Positions 21,079 to 29,464 are shown, counted from the first letter of the stretch. The stretch is DNA of 64,000 nt from Tissierellia bacterium KA00581 (GCA_001552895.1 KQ959663.1:37531-101530), one strand, 5' to 3'. The notes: a model not told the origin generated them from the letters alone. A program made the numbers and translations.

Positions 21079-22383
21079 CTATATTAAATTCAATAACTCA
21101 TCATAACTTAGGCTAAATTGCTCTGAAGTTTTTAAATTTTTCAAAGTATATCTATTATTACATATTTCGTCTTCACCAATTATGATTACAAAAGGAATTT
21201 TTAATTTGTCTGCATAAGATATTTTCTTTTTCATCTTAGCATCTTCAAAATACACTTCTATTATTTTACCACTATTTTTTAATAAATTCAATAGTTTTAT
21301 AGAATATTCTAAACAATTTTCATCCATAGGTATAATTAATGCATCAATTAAAGTGTCTTTTATTTTTTTAAAAAGATTTTTTTCTAAAAGTTTATAAAAA
21401 AGTCTAGTAAGTCCAATAGAAATTCCAACTCCAGGCAATACCTTAGTAGTATAATTGCTAGCAAGATTATCATATCTTCCTCCAGAACAAATACTTCCAA
21501 GCTCTCTATAATTATCTAAAAAAGTTTCGTAAACTGTAGCAGTATAATAATCAAGACCCCTTGTTATAGAAAGATTTATTTTTATATATTCATCTGGAAT
21601 AGAAAAAATTTTCATGTATTTATAAACAGTATCTAGTTCTTTAACTCCTTGTTTAAAAAGTTCATTTGAAATAGAAAGCTTATAAAGTTTATCTAAAACT
21701 TCTTCATTTTTACCAGAAATTTCAATAAATGATTGTATTTTAGAAACTTTTTTTTCATCGATTTTTAAATTCTTTATCTCTTCTATAACTTTTTCTTTTC
21801 CTATTTTTTCTATTTTATCTATAATTCTTAAAATATCAGATTTATTTTCAATTTCTAAACTTTCAAAAAAACCATTTATTATTTTTAAGTTATTTATATT
21901 TATTTTAAATTTTTCATCTGTTATTTTTGAAAAAATTTCATAGATAATAGATGGTAATTCAGCATCATTTTTAATATCTAACTTTTCATTACCAATTGTA
22001 TCTATATCACATTGATAAAATTCTTTATATCTTCCTTTTTGATTTCTCTCTCCACGATATACCTTTGAAATTTGATATCTTCTAAAAGGAAAATTCAAAT
22101 CGCTAAAATGCTGAGAAACATACCTTGCAAGAGGTACTGTTAAATCAAATCTTAAAGATATTTCTTGACTTTCAGAAGCTATTTTAAAAATTTGTTTTGT
22201 TGTTTCTCCGCCTCCTTTAGCTAAAAGAATTTCATTTTTTTCAAAAACAGGTGTATCTATTGGTAAAAATCCACTTTTTTTAAAACTATCTTCTATAATA
22301 CTTTTAATATTATCAAATAAAATCTGTTCATTTGGTAAAAGTTCCATAGTACCAACAACATTACTCGGTTTTATTATAGACAT
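21079..22383 (-). CDS. hisS: Histidyl-tRNA synthetase
   Basis: HisS charges tRNA-His. The 434-residue class II synthetase has motif 2 (FRRYQISKVYRGERNQKGRYKEF near residue 105), the His-binding GLDYYTATVYE near residue 265 and motif 3 GGRYDNL followed by LPGVGISIGLTRL. A C-terminal anticodon-binding domain follows. It starts 9 bases after the DUF6873-like gene behind GGAGG, so the two form one unit that may read into the thrS T-box. It has no T-box of its own. Confidence 0.96.
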   Translation of the reverse strand: MSIIKPSNVVGTMELLPNEQILFDNIKSIIEDSFKKSGFLPIDTPVFEKNEILLAKGGGETTKQIFKIASESQEISLRFDLTVPLARYVSQHFSDLNFPFRRYQISKVYRGERNQKGRYKEFYQCDIDTIGNEKLDIKNDAELPSIIYEIFSKITDEKFKININNLKIINGFFESLEIENKSDILRIIDKIEKIGKEKVIEEIKNLKIDEKKVSKIQSFIEISGKNEEVLDKLYKLSISNELFKQGVKELDTVYKYMKIFSIPDEYIKINLSITRGLDYYTATVYETFLDNYRELGSICSGGRYDNLASNYTTKVLPGVGISIGLTRLFYKLLEKNLFKKIKDTLIDALIIPMDENCLEYSIKLLNLLKNSGKIIEVYFEDAKMKKKISYADKLKIPFVIIIGEDEICNNRYTLKNLKTSEQFSLSYDELLNLI

Positions 22384-22392
22384 ATAATCCTC

Positions 22393-23076
22393 CTAATTAA
22401 TTGAAATAATTCCTCCTAAATCAACAAAATCAGTATTTTTAGGAAAAATTAATTCAACATTTTCAATATCTGCTATTTTTTTTATTATATCATAATCCTT
22501 ATATTTTGTCACATCACCATAAAATAATAACTTATCATTTGATATAAATCCACAAGTTCCACCTATAAATCCGTTACTATATCCATTTAGTAAAATGCCA
22601 TCTGCAGTTACAAGCTTTACATTAATTTTTTCCTTTAAAAGAGTTTTGTATATTCCAATATCACTTGTTATAATAGTATTATTAAAGCAAATCATACTAC
22701 AATTTGCATAACCTTGATTTATTTTTATATATTCTTTATTTTTAGATAATTTTTTAAATATATCATTAGGTGTAAATTTTTCATTATGAAAAAAAAATCT
22801 ATTATTAAAAGCTATATTTAAACATACTTCTTTATTTTTTAAAAAATTAGAATTTACACTTTCTATATTTACATTTTTTAACTTATTTTTATAATATGAA
22901 AAAACACTATTTTCTACATATAATGTTTTTTCAAAATAAAATAAACTTATATCTGGATGGTCAAAATAATTTTTGTTAAAAGAAATATTATCTTTACTTT
23001 TTATATAATCTATTTTCATATTTTCTAACAACGAAAAAAATTTTTCATTTGCTCTATTACTTACAATTAATTTCAT
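22393..23076 (-). CDS. Uncharacterised protein, probable DUF6873 / GME-fold family
   Basis: The 227-residue protein has no signal peptide or membrane helix. Visible landmarks are NQGYANCSMICFNNTIITSDIGI (near 137) and NGYSNGFIGGTCGFISNDKLLFYGD (near 168). These resemble clostridial proteins that I recall as DUF6873, with a guanidine-modifying-enzyme-like fold; this recall is not certain and no reaction can be assigned. The single Cys residues in SMICFNN and GGTCGF regions could be catalytic by analogy to that fold. It precedes hisS by 9 bases, a linkage worth checking in relatives. Confidence 0.6.
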   Translation of the reverse strand: MKLIVSNRANEKFFSLLENMKIDYIKSKDNISFNKNYFDHPDISLFYFEKTLYVENSVFSYYKNKLKNVNIESVNSNFLKNKEVCLNIAFNNRFFFHNEKFTPNDIFKKLSKNKEYIKINQGYANCSMICFNNTIITSDIGIYKTLLKEKINVKLVTADGILLNGYSNGFIGGTCGFISNDKLLFYGDVTKYKDYDIIKKIADIENVELIFPKNTDFVDLGGIISIN

Positions 23077-23096
23077 ATTATATTTCCCCTTAATAA

Positions 23097-23125
23097 TTGC
23101 TTTAAAATAAAAAAACTGATATAAT
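23097..23125 (+). promoter_or_regulatory. mscL promoter
   Basis: TTGCTT (23097-23102), a 17-bp spacer and TATAAT (23120-23125) on the plus strand. Confidence 0.75.
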
Positions 23126-23213
23126 TAAATAAATATCATTAATAGTATTATATCACAAAAGATAATTTTTTTATAAAAAAATTTTACAAAAAGTATTTTA
23201 TAGGGAGGTATTT

Positions 23214-23615
23214 ATGCTTAAAGAATTTAAAGAATTTGCTTTAAAAGGAAATGTAGTTGATTTAGCTGTCGGTGTTATAATTGGTGCTGCTTTTGGAAAA
23301 ATAGTTTCATCTTTAGTAAATGATATTTTGATGCCGATATTATCTATTTTAACTGGTGGAATAAACTTTTCAGATTTAAAAATTATTTTAAGAAATGCTA
23401 ACAATGCAAAACACTTAGCGGAAGTTTCCCTTAACTACGGCATGTTTATACAAAATATAATAGATTTTTTAATAATTGCATTTTCTATATTTCTTATGGT
23501 AAAAACTATGAATAAATTAACTAGAAAAAAACCTAAAGAAGAAGTTAAAAAGAAAACTCAAGAAGAAATTCTTACAGAAATTAAAGATATCTTAAAAGAA
23601 ATTAAAGAAAAGTAA
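23214..23615 (+). CDS. mscL: Large-conductance mechanosensitive channel
   Basis: MscL opens under membrane tension to release solutes during hypo-osmotic shock. The 133-residue protein has the family start [30 protein letters not shown] (amphipathic N-helix and TM1 with the Gly/Ala pore packing face). A loop, TM2 (near 80-100) and a charged C-terminal helix [13 protein letters not shown] follow. GGGAGG precedes the ATG. It is monocistronic and ends at a terminator shared with the convergent MetE-like gene. Confidence 0.97.
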   Translation: MLKEFKEFALKGNVVDLAVGVIIGAAFGKIVSSLVNDILMPILSILTGGINFSDLKIILRNANNAKHLAEVSLNYGMFIQNIIDFLIIAFSIFLMVKTMNKLTRKKPKEEVKKKTQEEILTEIKDILKEIKEK

Positions 23616-23645
23616 TAATATATTCTAGATTTTATTTTATAAAAT

Positions 23646-23680
23646 AAACGCACCATTTAAAAAAATATAATGGTGCGTTT
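23646..23680. terminator. Bidirectional terminator between mscL and the MetE-like gene
   Basis: Perfect 12-bp arms aaacgcaccatt / aatggtgcgttt, T-rich on both sides. Confidence 0.88.
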
Positions 23681-23691
23681 TAGTTTATATT

Positions 23692-24879
23692 TTATTTACA
23701 ATATTTTTCTCTTAAAATATGGGAAGCTTTAACCATATTAGATAATTTTTCTTCAATAATGTTATAAGGATTTAATGGTCTTTTAGCAAATGTTGCAAAT
23801 CCACAATCTGGATTTAACCAGATTTTTTCAGGTGGTAAAAATTCTAAAGCTTTTTGTACTCTTTCTACAATTTCATCAACAGTTTCAACTCTTGGTATTC
23901 TAGGATTAACGCACCCTACTCCTAACATAATTTTCTTATTTAAATCATTATTTTTAAATAATTGACTTATTTCTCCAGCACGTGGAGTTGAAAATTCAAG
24001 TGCTAACATATCTACATCCAATGAGTCAAAAAATTTACTTAATTTATCATATGCCCCTTCAAGTAATACACTTTCATCACAAGTCCAATTTCCACGACAA
24101 ACGTGCATAACTGATAATACATCATCATATTTTCTAATTTCAGCAAAAATTTCTGAAAGTAATTGCCCTGCAAATTTTAATTCTCGATCAACCTTGACCT
24201 TAGCAGATAACGCTCCTCAGTAAAAAGAATTAGAAGAATTTGTATTTTTAAAAACTACTTCAGATAAAATTGGTTCATCAATTTGTATAACTTTAGCTCC
24301 TAGAGAAACTAATCTTTTAATTTCATTTATCAAAAGTTTTACAACATCTTTACCCAACTCATTACGATTTTCATAAACTTTTCCAGTTACTTCTTTAAGC
24401 CACATAGACCTTGTAAGAAGATAAGGACTTGGCAAAGTCATTTTAAAATCAGAATCTGTAATTTTTTTTATCATCTTTACTTCATCAATATCAAGTTCAA
24501 CATCTGTTTTTATTCGATCAACACAAATTGGACTATTCATCGAATTATCAGAAGCATCCATTTCTTTTAAACTTTTATTAAAATCACCTTTATTTTCTGT
24601 TAAACTTAAAATTTGATCTGTTGCCATAAGTTTAATTCCATAAACATGTTCTGCAACATAACTCATGTAATTATCACGAGAAATTTCTCCACTTATTACA
24701 ACATCAATTCCTATTTTATCAAGCATGTTTACAACAAATTTAGTTTCATCAAATACCATTTTATCATATTCTTCTTTTAAAGATGAATCTTTTTGTAGCT
24801 TTTCTTTTAAGCTAAGTAATTTATTTGACCTTGGCATACTTCCGATTAAAGTTGTTGAAAAAGGTTTAAAATTTTTCAT
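23692..24879 (-). CDS. MetE-like zinc methyltransferase with in-frame UGA (candidate selenoprotein)
   Basis: Read straight through, this is one 395-residue protein of the cobalamin-independent methionine synthase C-terminal family. A single in-frame UGA at 24217-24219 corresponds to residue 221. Both sides are in the same frame and well conserved. The N-terminal part starts FKPFSTTLIGSMPRS and contains VIQIDEPILSEVVF. The C-terminal part carries all the zinc ligands of the family: H259 and C261 in MHVCRGN, a Glu near 295 in ALEFSTPR, and C359 in NPDCGFAT. The residues around the UGA read SFY-U-GALSAK; related Clostridia proteins, as I recall, have Cys there. An imperfect hairpin with a GGU-containing loop follows. 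Members move methyl groups to thiols such as homocysteine; the substrate here is unknown. A nonsense pseudogene is the alternative. Confidence 0.75.
24187..24208 (-). promoter_or_regulatory. Possible SECIS hairpin of the MetE-like gene
   Basis: An imperfect stem begins 8 nt after the UGA. AUC pairs with GAU and CU with AG around a seven-base loop AAGGUCA, with one U-U mismatch and one bulge. The loop holds GGU as in bacterial SECIS elements. It is much weaker than the arsM hairpin. Confidence 0.4.
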
Positions 24880-24925
24880 ATTTCCTCCATAAATTTCCGA
24901 TATGTTTTTAAATAAAAAAATTATA

Positions 24926-24959
24926 ATAAATAGGCAAGAATAAATTCTTGCCTATTTAT
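24926..24959 (-). terminator. Terminator after the DsrE/YedF-like gene
   Basis: Perfect 15-bp arms ataaataggcaagaa / ttcttgcctatttat with a 4-base loop, followed by a T-rich tract on the minus strand. Confidence 0.82.
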
Positions 24960-24978
24960 CAATATATTATAGAATAAA

Positions 24979-25320
24979 CTATGGTTCAACTACTAAATTA
25001 CTATTTGATAGTATTTCAACAACAGCACCCATTGTAGTTGAGCTTCCAACTTCAAGGTTATCTAATAATTCATAGTAATCTAAGCAAATTCCACAAGATA
25101 AAACTTCAACTCCCTTATCAGACATTGCTTTTAAATCATCTAAGCATTCTGAACCTTTTGCAGCTAATTTTACGCCTTCTCCATAAAAAATAATATGAGA
25201 TGGTAAATTTTCTCTTTGAGCAACAGTATGAATAAAAGCATTCATTAAATTATCTGTTAAAACTTTTTCTCCTTCTCCCATACCAGTTCCTTTAATTACA
25301 ATATCATATGTTTGTGCCAT
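24979..25320 (-). CDS. DsrE-domain protein, YedF (selenium metabolism)-like, C-terminal domain only
   Basis: The 113-residue protein matches the DsrE-like half of YedF proteins. It starts near the family's IKGTGMGEG, contains FYGEGVKLAAKGSECLDDL and ends with LEVGSSTTMGAVVEIL. The pair of cysteines in LSCGICLDYYE (near residue 77) sits where DsrE-family sulfur or selenium carriers hold a reactive Cys. The N-terminal TusA-like domain of full YedF is absent, and GGAGG directly before the ATG rules out a longer start. YedF is genomically linked to selenium use. Here it lies upstream of a candidate selenoprotein gene, separated by a terminator. Confidence 0.8.
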   Translation of the reverse strand: MAQTYDIVIKGTGMGEGEKVLTDNLMNAFIHTVAQRENLPSHIIFYGEGVKLAAKGSECLDDLKAMSDKGVEVLSCGICLDYYELLDNLEVGSSTTMGAVVEILSNSNLVVEP

Positions 25321-25349
25321 TTTGAAATACCTCCTATATAAAATTTTTT

Positions 25350-25423
25350 AGTCGGCACGACTTAAACTATAAATAGCATTTATAGTTAAAATAAAAAATA
25401 CTTATATTTTTATTTTAACTATA
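25350..25423 (-). promoter_or_regulatory. Overlapping dyads in the 5' region of the YedF-like gene
   Basis: Three inverted repeats are nested. The first is tatagttaaaataaaaa / tttttattttaactata (25381-25397 and 25407-25423, 17-bp perfect arms). The second is aactataaat / atttatagtt (25365-25374 and 25378-25387), sharing an arm with the first. The third is agtcg / cgact (25350-25354 and 25358-25362). They lie from the -10 box to just before the ribosome binding site. The shared arm means the first two cannot form together. Confidence 0.6.
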
Positions 25424-25451
25424 CTATATCATACTAAATTTTAATTGTCAA
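25423..25451 (-). promoter_or_regulatory. Promoter of the YedF-like gene
   Basis: TTGACA (25446-25451), a 17-bp spacer and TATAGT (25423-25428) on the minus strand. Start of transcription is expected near 25416, inside the first dyad. Confidence 0.85.
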
Positions 25452-25583
25452 TATATATAAATAAACTATATATAATTTTATTTATATTTTTTATTTATAA
25501 TAGTTATAAGATTTTCTTATTAATAATATCGTAATTTATATTTTATACTAATATCTTTTTTATTGTTATAAATTATTTTATTT

Positions 25584-25612
25584 TTGAAATTTTTATAGTT
25601 TTATGTTATAAT
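25584..25612 (+). promoter_or_regulatory. Promoter of the lipoprotein gene
   Basis: TTGAAA (25584-25589), a 17-bp spacer and TATAAT (25607-25612) on the plus strand. Confidence 0.75.
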
Positions 25613-25659
25613 TTTTTTATAAATATAATAAAATTTTTATATATTACATAGGAGGTTTT

Positions 25660-26499
25660 ATGAAAAATAAGACTATTTTACTTCTGATTTTATTTGCATT
25701 TTTTCTTTCATCTTGTGGAAAGAGTGGAAATAAAACAGTAGAAAAACTAAATGACGAAATTAAAAACTCTTCTATACATTTTTCTTTATCACCTAAAGAA
25801 ATAAAAATGTTAAAAAAATCTTATAAGGATTTTACAGATAAAGAAAAAGAGCTTTTTAATAAAATTTTAAAAAAATACGATGATTTTAAAAAAAATAATG
25901 GAAATTTAAAATTAATTTTTGAAAAAGATATTTTAAGAATAAAACAAGAGATTTCAAATATAAAAAATAACAATGATATAAACTTTGTAAAAGAATCTTC
26001 AAAAAATGTAAAACTAGAAGAAAAAAATTTAGATAAAAATTCTACTACTTACCTTAAAGATTTAAATTTATCTGATGGCGGATATATAATTTCACTTACT
26101 GGTAATGGAGAATTTTCATATTATAACGATGATAAACTTGTTATAAAAAAAGAAATTTCTAGTAATGAAAATCCAAAATTTATAAGAATAATCAAATATT
26201 CTAATTCAAAAGTTGAACTTAAAGGAGAATTAAATGCAAATATTGTAAAGGATAATATAAATTATAATTCTTTTAAATTTTTACCTATGGGATACTTTTT
26301 AATTGGAAAAGATATAGATGAAGGAAATTATGAAATAAAATTAAAAAATGATGATACAAATATTTATTTAATAAAAAATACAAAAGAAAATATAATAGAA
26401 AAACAAGAAAAAGAAAGTCTAAAAAATATATATCTAAAGAAAAATTTTGCTCTATTAATAACTGAAGCAAATTATATAGAAATAAATAAATTAAAATAA
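25660..26499 (+). CDS. Uncharacterised lipoprotein
   Basis: The 279-residue protein starts with a lipoprotein signal ending FFLSSCGKSG (lipid Cys near residue 19). A Lys/Glu-rich, probably helical segment follows to about residue 125. Then a region likely rich in beta strands includes GGYIISLTGNGEFSYYND and LPMGYFLIGKDIDEGNYEIKL. The last part resembles small adhesin-like domains in which secreted proteins describe a bounded value, but I do not recognise a named family. GGAGG precedes the ATG, and the gene has its own promoter and terminator. It should be exposed outside the membrane. Confidence 0.8.
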   Translation: MKNKTILLLILFAFFLSSCGKSGNKTVEKLNDEIKNSSIHFSLSPKEIKMLKKSYKDFTDKEKELFNKILKKYDDFKKNNGNLKLIFEKDILRIKQEISNIKNNNDINFVKESSKNVKLEEKNLDKNSTTYLKDLNLSDGGYIISLTGNGEFSYYNDDKLVIKKEISSNENPKFIRIIKYSNSKVELKGELNANIVKDNINYNSFKFLPMGYFLIGKDIDEGNYEIKLKNDDTNIYLIKNTKENIIEKQEKESLKNIYLKKNFALLITEANYIEINKLK

Positions 26500-26543
26500 G
26501 CCAACGATATTTAAATGTAAGTTCAATATATCGTTGGCTTATT
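26495..26543. terminator. Bidirectional terminator (lipoprotein / floA unit)
   Basis: Perfect 16-bp arms aataagccaacgatat / atatcgttggcttatt. The left arm overlaps the lipoprotein stop codon; the right arm abuts the stop of the convergent repeat protein. Confidence 0.9.
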
Positions 26544-26545
26544 TA

Positions 26546-27007
26546 TTATTTTAAAGATTTTGGTTTTGATAAAATTTCATAAAAAAGCATAGCTTCTTTA
26601 AAATTTTTTTTATCTTTTACTTTATCTTTTAATTTATCTTTTATTTTGTTTTTTTCGTCTTTTTCATTTAAATTTTTTTCTAATACTTTTTTTAACTCTC
26701 TTTTTTCTAAAGTATTTCCTTCTATAGAATAATTCATAAGAGATTTTCCTTCCATAGAATTTGTTTCAATGCTTTTTCCTTCTAAAGAAGTAGTCATGAT
26801 GCTTTTTCCTTCAGTACTTTTAAAAGTTTTATCATTTTTTAAAATATTATCTTTTTTATTTACAGATGACTTTTTCTTCATAGACGCTCTTAAAACATTT
26901 GAATTTGGATCTATATTTTTATCATAATTTTCAAATTCTTCTTTTAAATTTTTAAGCTCGGATTTAATTGAATCTAGTAAAGATAAAAAATCTTTAGATT
27001 TTTTCAT
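26546..27007 (-). CDS. Uncharacterised repeat protein downstream of FloA
   Basis: The 153-residue, strongly charged soluble protein has three parts. A predicted coiled coil (about 5-30, LDSIKSELKNLKEEFENYDK) comes first. Four exact-length 10-residue repeats span 64-103, each S-x-E-G-K/N-S/T-I/L followed by three variable residues. A Lys/Glu helix (about 104-145) ends it. No signal peptide or membrane segment is seen. It begins 10 bases after floA behind GAGGTGA, so co-expression with the flotillin is near certain. I do not recognise the family. The period suggests a small solenoid or an interaction surface. Confidence 0.75.
   Translation of the reverse strand: MKKSKDFLSLLDSIKSELKNLKEEFENYDKNIDPNSNVLRASMKKKSSVNKKDNILKNDKTFKSTEGKSIMTTSLEGKSIETNSMEGKSLMNYSIEGNTLEKRELKKVLEKNLNEKDEKNKIKDKLKDKVKDKKNFKEAMLFYEILSKPKSLK
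26699..26818 (-). repeat. Four tandem 30-bp coding repeats
   Basis: Four consecutive 30-bp units encode STEGKSIMTT, SLEGKSIETN, SMEGKSLMNY and SIEGNTLEKR in the FloA-linked gene. DNA is diverged between copies while EGK is kept in three of four. Confidence 0.9.
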
Positions 27008-27017
27008 AAACTCACCT

Positions 27018-27980
27018 CTAATCCGATAAAGAATTTCTCATTTTAGTATCAGATTGCAAATTTTTAATTTTTTCATAATCATATACAGTTATATTTCCAT
27101 CTTCGAATGCTTTTGCAATTGCAAGTGGAATTTTACTTTCAGCTTCAACTACTTTTGCTTTCATTTCTTCAATTTTTGCTTTATTTTCTTGTTCAACTGC
27201 AACCGCCATAGCTCTTCTTTCTTCCGCTTTGGCTTGTGCTATTTTTTTATCAGCTTCTGCTTGATCTGCTTGTAATTGAGCTCCAATATTTCTTCCAATA
27301 TCAACATCAGCTATATCTATTGATAATATTTCAAAGGCAGTTCCAACATCAAGACCCTTTTTTAATACAGTCTCTGAAATTGCATCTGGATTTTCTAAAA
27401 CTGCACTGTGTTTTTGTGCACTACCAACTGTTGTAACAATACCTTCTCCAACTCTTGCTATGATAGTTTCTTCTCCTGCTCCACCTATAAGTCTTGAAAT
27501 ATCTGCTCTAACAGTTACTTTTGCTACAACTATAACTTCAATTCCATTCATAGCTACAGCAGCAATTTTAGGAGTATTTATAACTTTAGGATTTACGCTA
27601 ACTTGCACCGCTTCTAAAACATTACGACCAGCAAGGTCTATAGCTGTTGCCATTTCAAAATTTAATTCTATATTTGCTTTTTGTGCAGCAATTAGTGCAT
27701 CAACAACATTATTTACATTTCCTCCTGCTAAATAGTGTGCTTCTAACTCAGAAATATCTATAACTACATTAGCTTTTGTTGCCTTAATCAATGGATAAAT
27801 TATTTTAGATGCCTTTACACGCCTAAGTTTCATTCCTATAAGATTTGAAATCTTAACTTTTACTCCGCTAAAAAGAGCAGTTATCCAAAGACCAATTGGA
27901 ACAAAATTAAAAAATGTAATAATACATGCTATTATTATAACTAGCAAAAAGATATTGCCATTTTTTGGTAAAAATTTCAT
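27018..27980 (-). CDS. floA: Flotillin-like protein FloA
   Basis: FloA organises membrane microdomains and influences membrane fluidity and protein complex assembly. The 320-residue protein has an N-terminal membrane hairpin (about 8-40), an SPFH domain ([27 protein letters not shown] and [23 protein letters not shown]) and an Ala/Glu-rich coiled-coil tail with [21 protein letters not shown]. Length and order match Bacillus FloA. An NfeD partner gene is not next to it; a repeat protein of unknown type takes the downstream position. The ATG follows GGAGG and a clear promoter. Confidence 0.96.
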   Translation of the reverse strand: MKFLPKNGNIFLLVIIIACIITFFNFVPIGLWITALFSGVKVKISNLIGMKLRRVKASKIIYPLIKATKANVVIDISELEAHYLAGGNVNNVVDALIAAQKANIELNFEMATAIDLAGRNVLEAVQVSVNPKVINTPKIAAVAMNGIEVIVVAKVTVRADISRLIGGAGEETIIARVGEGIVTTVGSAQKHSAVLENPDAISETVLKKGLDVGTAFEILSIDIADVDIGRNIGAQLQADQAEADKKIAQAKAEERRAMAVAVEQENKAKIEEMKAKVVEAESKIPLAIAKAFEDGNITVYDYEKIKNLQSDTKMRNSLSD

Positions 27981-28013
27981 ATTAAATCCTCCTTTTACAA
28001 TTTATATAAATAA

Positions 28014-28042
28014 ATTATATCAGATTAAATAGAAAAAGACAA
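28014..28042 (-). promoter_or_regulatory. floA promoter
   Basis: TTGTCT (28037-28042), a 17-bp spacer and TATAAT (28014-28019) on the minus strand. Confidence 0.75.
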
Positions 28043-28067
28043 TATATTACATACAAATATTTTCTTA

Positions 28068-29432
28068 TTATAAATCTTCTATTGCTGAAACCCATTTTAC
28101 TCTTAATACAAAAAATAAGAATATAAATGCTGCCATACAATTTGAAAATAAATTTCCCCAAAATATTGAATAAACACCTAAATACTTTTGAGTAAAAATT
28201 ATAAATATGTATCTTAAAAACCATATTCTCATTATTCCTGTTAAAAGAGGCATTTTTGTTCTTCCAAGTCCAATAAATGCTCCTTGTTCAACAGTAAAAA
28301 CTCCAAATCCTATTACAGAAAACATATATATAAATAAGGCTTTATTTGCTATTTGCATTATAGTTTCATCTTTTTGGAACATTTTAACTATATATGGATT
28401 AAGAGGGGTAAAAATCAAAATTATCGAAAATGCTATTATGAGTGAAATTAAAAGCCCACAATAAAATACTTTTTTTGCCTTTTTACTATCTTCATTTCCT
28501 ATATGCATACTAACCATAGTTGTAACAGTAGTTCCAACACTTGTAGGTAAAACAAAATATATAGAGTTTATATTTGATGCAATAGTTGAAGCATTTAAAA
28601 CAATAGCTCCATATTTTACAACTTCTCTATTTATCAAAAAAAATCCAAAATATACAAGAACATAAGATAATATACTTGGTATACCCAATATTAAAACTTT
28701 TTTATTTAATTCAAAATTAAATTTATACTCTTTAATAGATAGTCTCATATCAGATTTTTTTATAAATAGATCATAATACATCCAAACTCCTATTATAAAA
28801 TACGACATAAAAGATGCAGCTACCGCTCCTAAAACTTTTAAATCTAAAAATGTTAAGAAAATAAAATTAAATATAATTTTTAAAATTAATAAAATAACCA
28901 TTCTTAAAAATGGTGCTTCAGGATGTCCTGTACCATTTTTTATAGAATTAAAAATAGAAGCCATAAATAAAAAAGGCAAAACAAACGAATAAAGTCCTAA
29001 ATATGTAAATACGTATGTTGATAAATCTGATGAAACTCCCTTTGATATTATGTATGAAAGAATGACGCATAAAGGAGATAATATAATCCCTATAGCAAAT
29101 GATAAAATCAATATTTGTAATGAACTTTCTTTTGTTTTTTCCATATCACCTTTTCCATATAATTGCCCTATTATAGCTGATGCAGCAACGCTAAGACCTT
29201 GAGAAACTGCATTTAATATTCCAATTACTGACTGTGAATATCCAACAGCTCCAGCTACCAAATATCCTGAATTATTATTTAAAAAAAGTCCATCTGTAAA
29301 AGGTATAAGAGATTGAACTACTCCCATCATAAACATTGGAATTGTTAAAATTATCATTGTATTTAAGACATTTCCATTTAAAATCATATCTCTTCGTTCT
29401 TTAGAACTTTTATTTAAAAACCCTATACTCAT
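28068..29432 (-). CDS. MATE family efflux protein
   Basis: This 454-residue, 12-helix protein has the MATE landmarks LTIPMFMMGVVQSLIPFTDGLFL near residue 30 and LILGIPSILSYVLVYFGFFLINREVV-type sequence near 245. Export substrate is unknown. The ATG follows GGGGGTAGG. Its leader of about 210 nt between promoter and start contains a strong terminator-like hairpin, which suggests attenuation control. It is not adjacent to other transport genes. Confidence 0.9.
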   Translation of the reverse strand: MSIGFLNKSSKERRDMILNGNVLNTMIILTIPMFMMGVVQSLIPFTDGLFLNNNSGYLVAGAVGYSQSVIGILNAVSQGLSVAASAIIGQLYGKGDMEKTKESSLQILILSFAIGIILSPLCVILSYIISKGVSSDLSTYVFTYLGLYSFVLPFLFMASIFNSIKNGTGHPEAPFLRMVILLILKIIFNFIFLTFLDLKVLGAVAASFMSYFIIGVWMYYDLFIKKSDMRLSIKEYKFNFELNKKVLILGIPSILSYVLVYFGFFLINREVVKYGAIVLNASTIASNINSIYFVLPTSVGTTVTTMVSMHIGNEDSKKAKKVFYCGLLISLIIAFSIILIFTPLNPYIVKMFQKDETIMQIANKALFIYMFSVIGFGVFTVEQGAFIGLGRTKMPLLTGIMRIWFLRYIFIIFTQKYLGVYSIFWGNLFSNCMAAFIFLFFVLRVKWVSAIEDL

Positions 29433-29464
29433 AGATACCTACCCCCAAAAATATAAAAAAAATC

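Noticed and set aside
24217..24219. Treating the MetE-like gene as two genes or a frameshifted pseudogene
   Set aside because: Both parts share one frame and the only lesion is a UGA, so a single UGA-containing gene is simpler. A nonsense mutation cannot be fully excluded.
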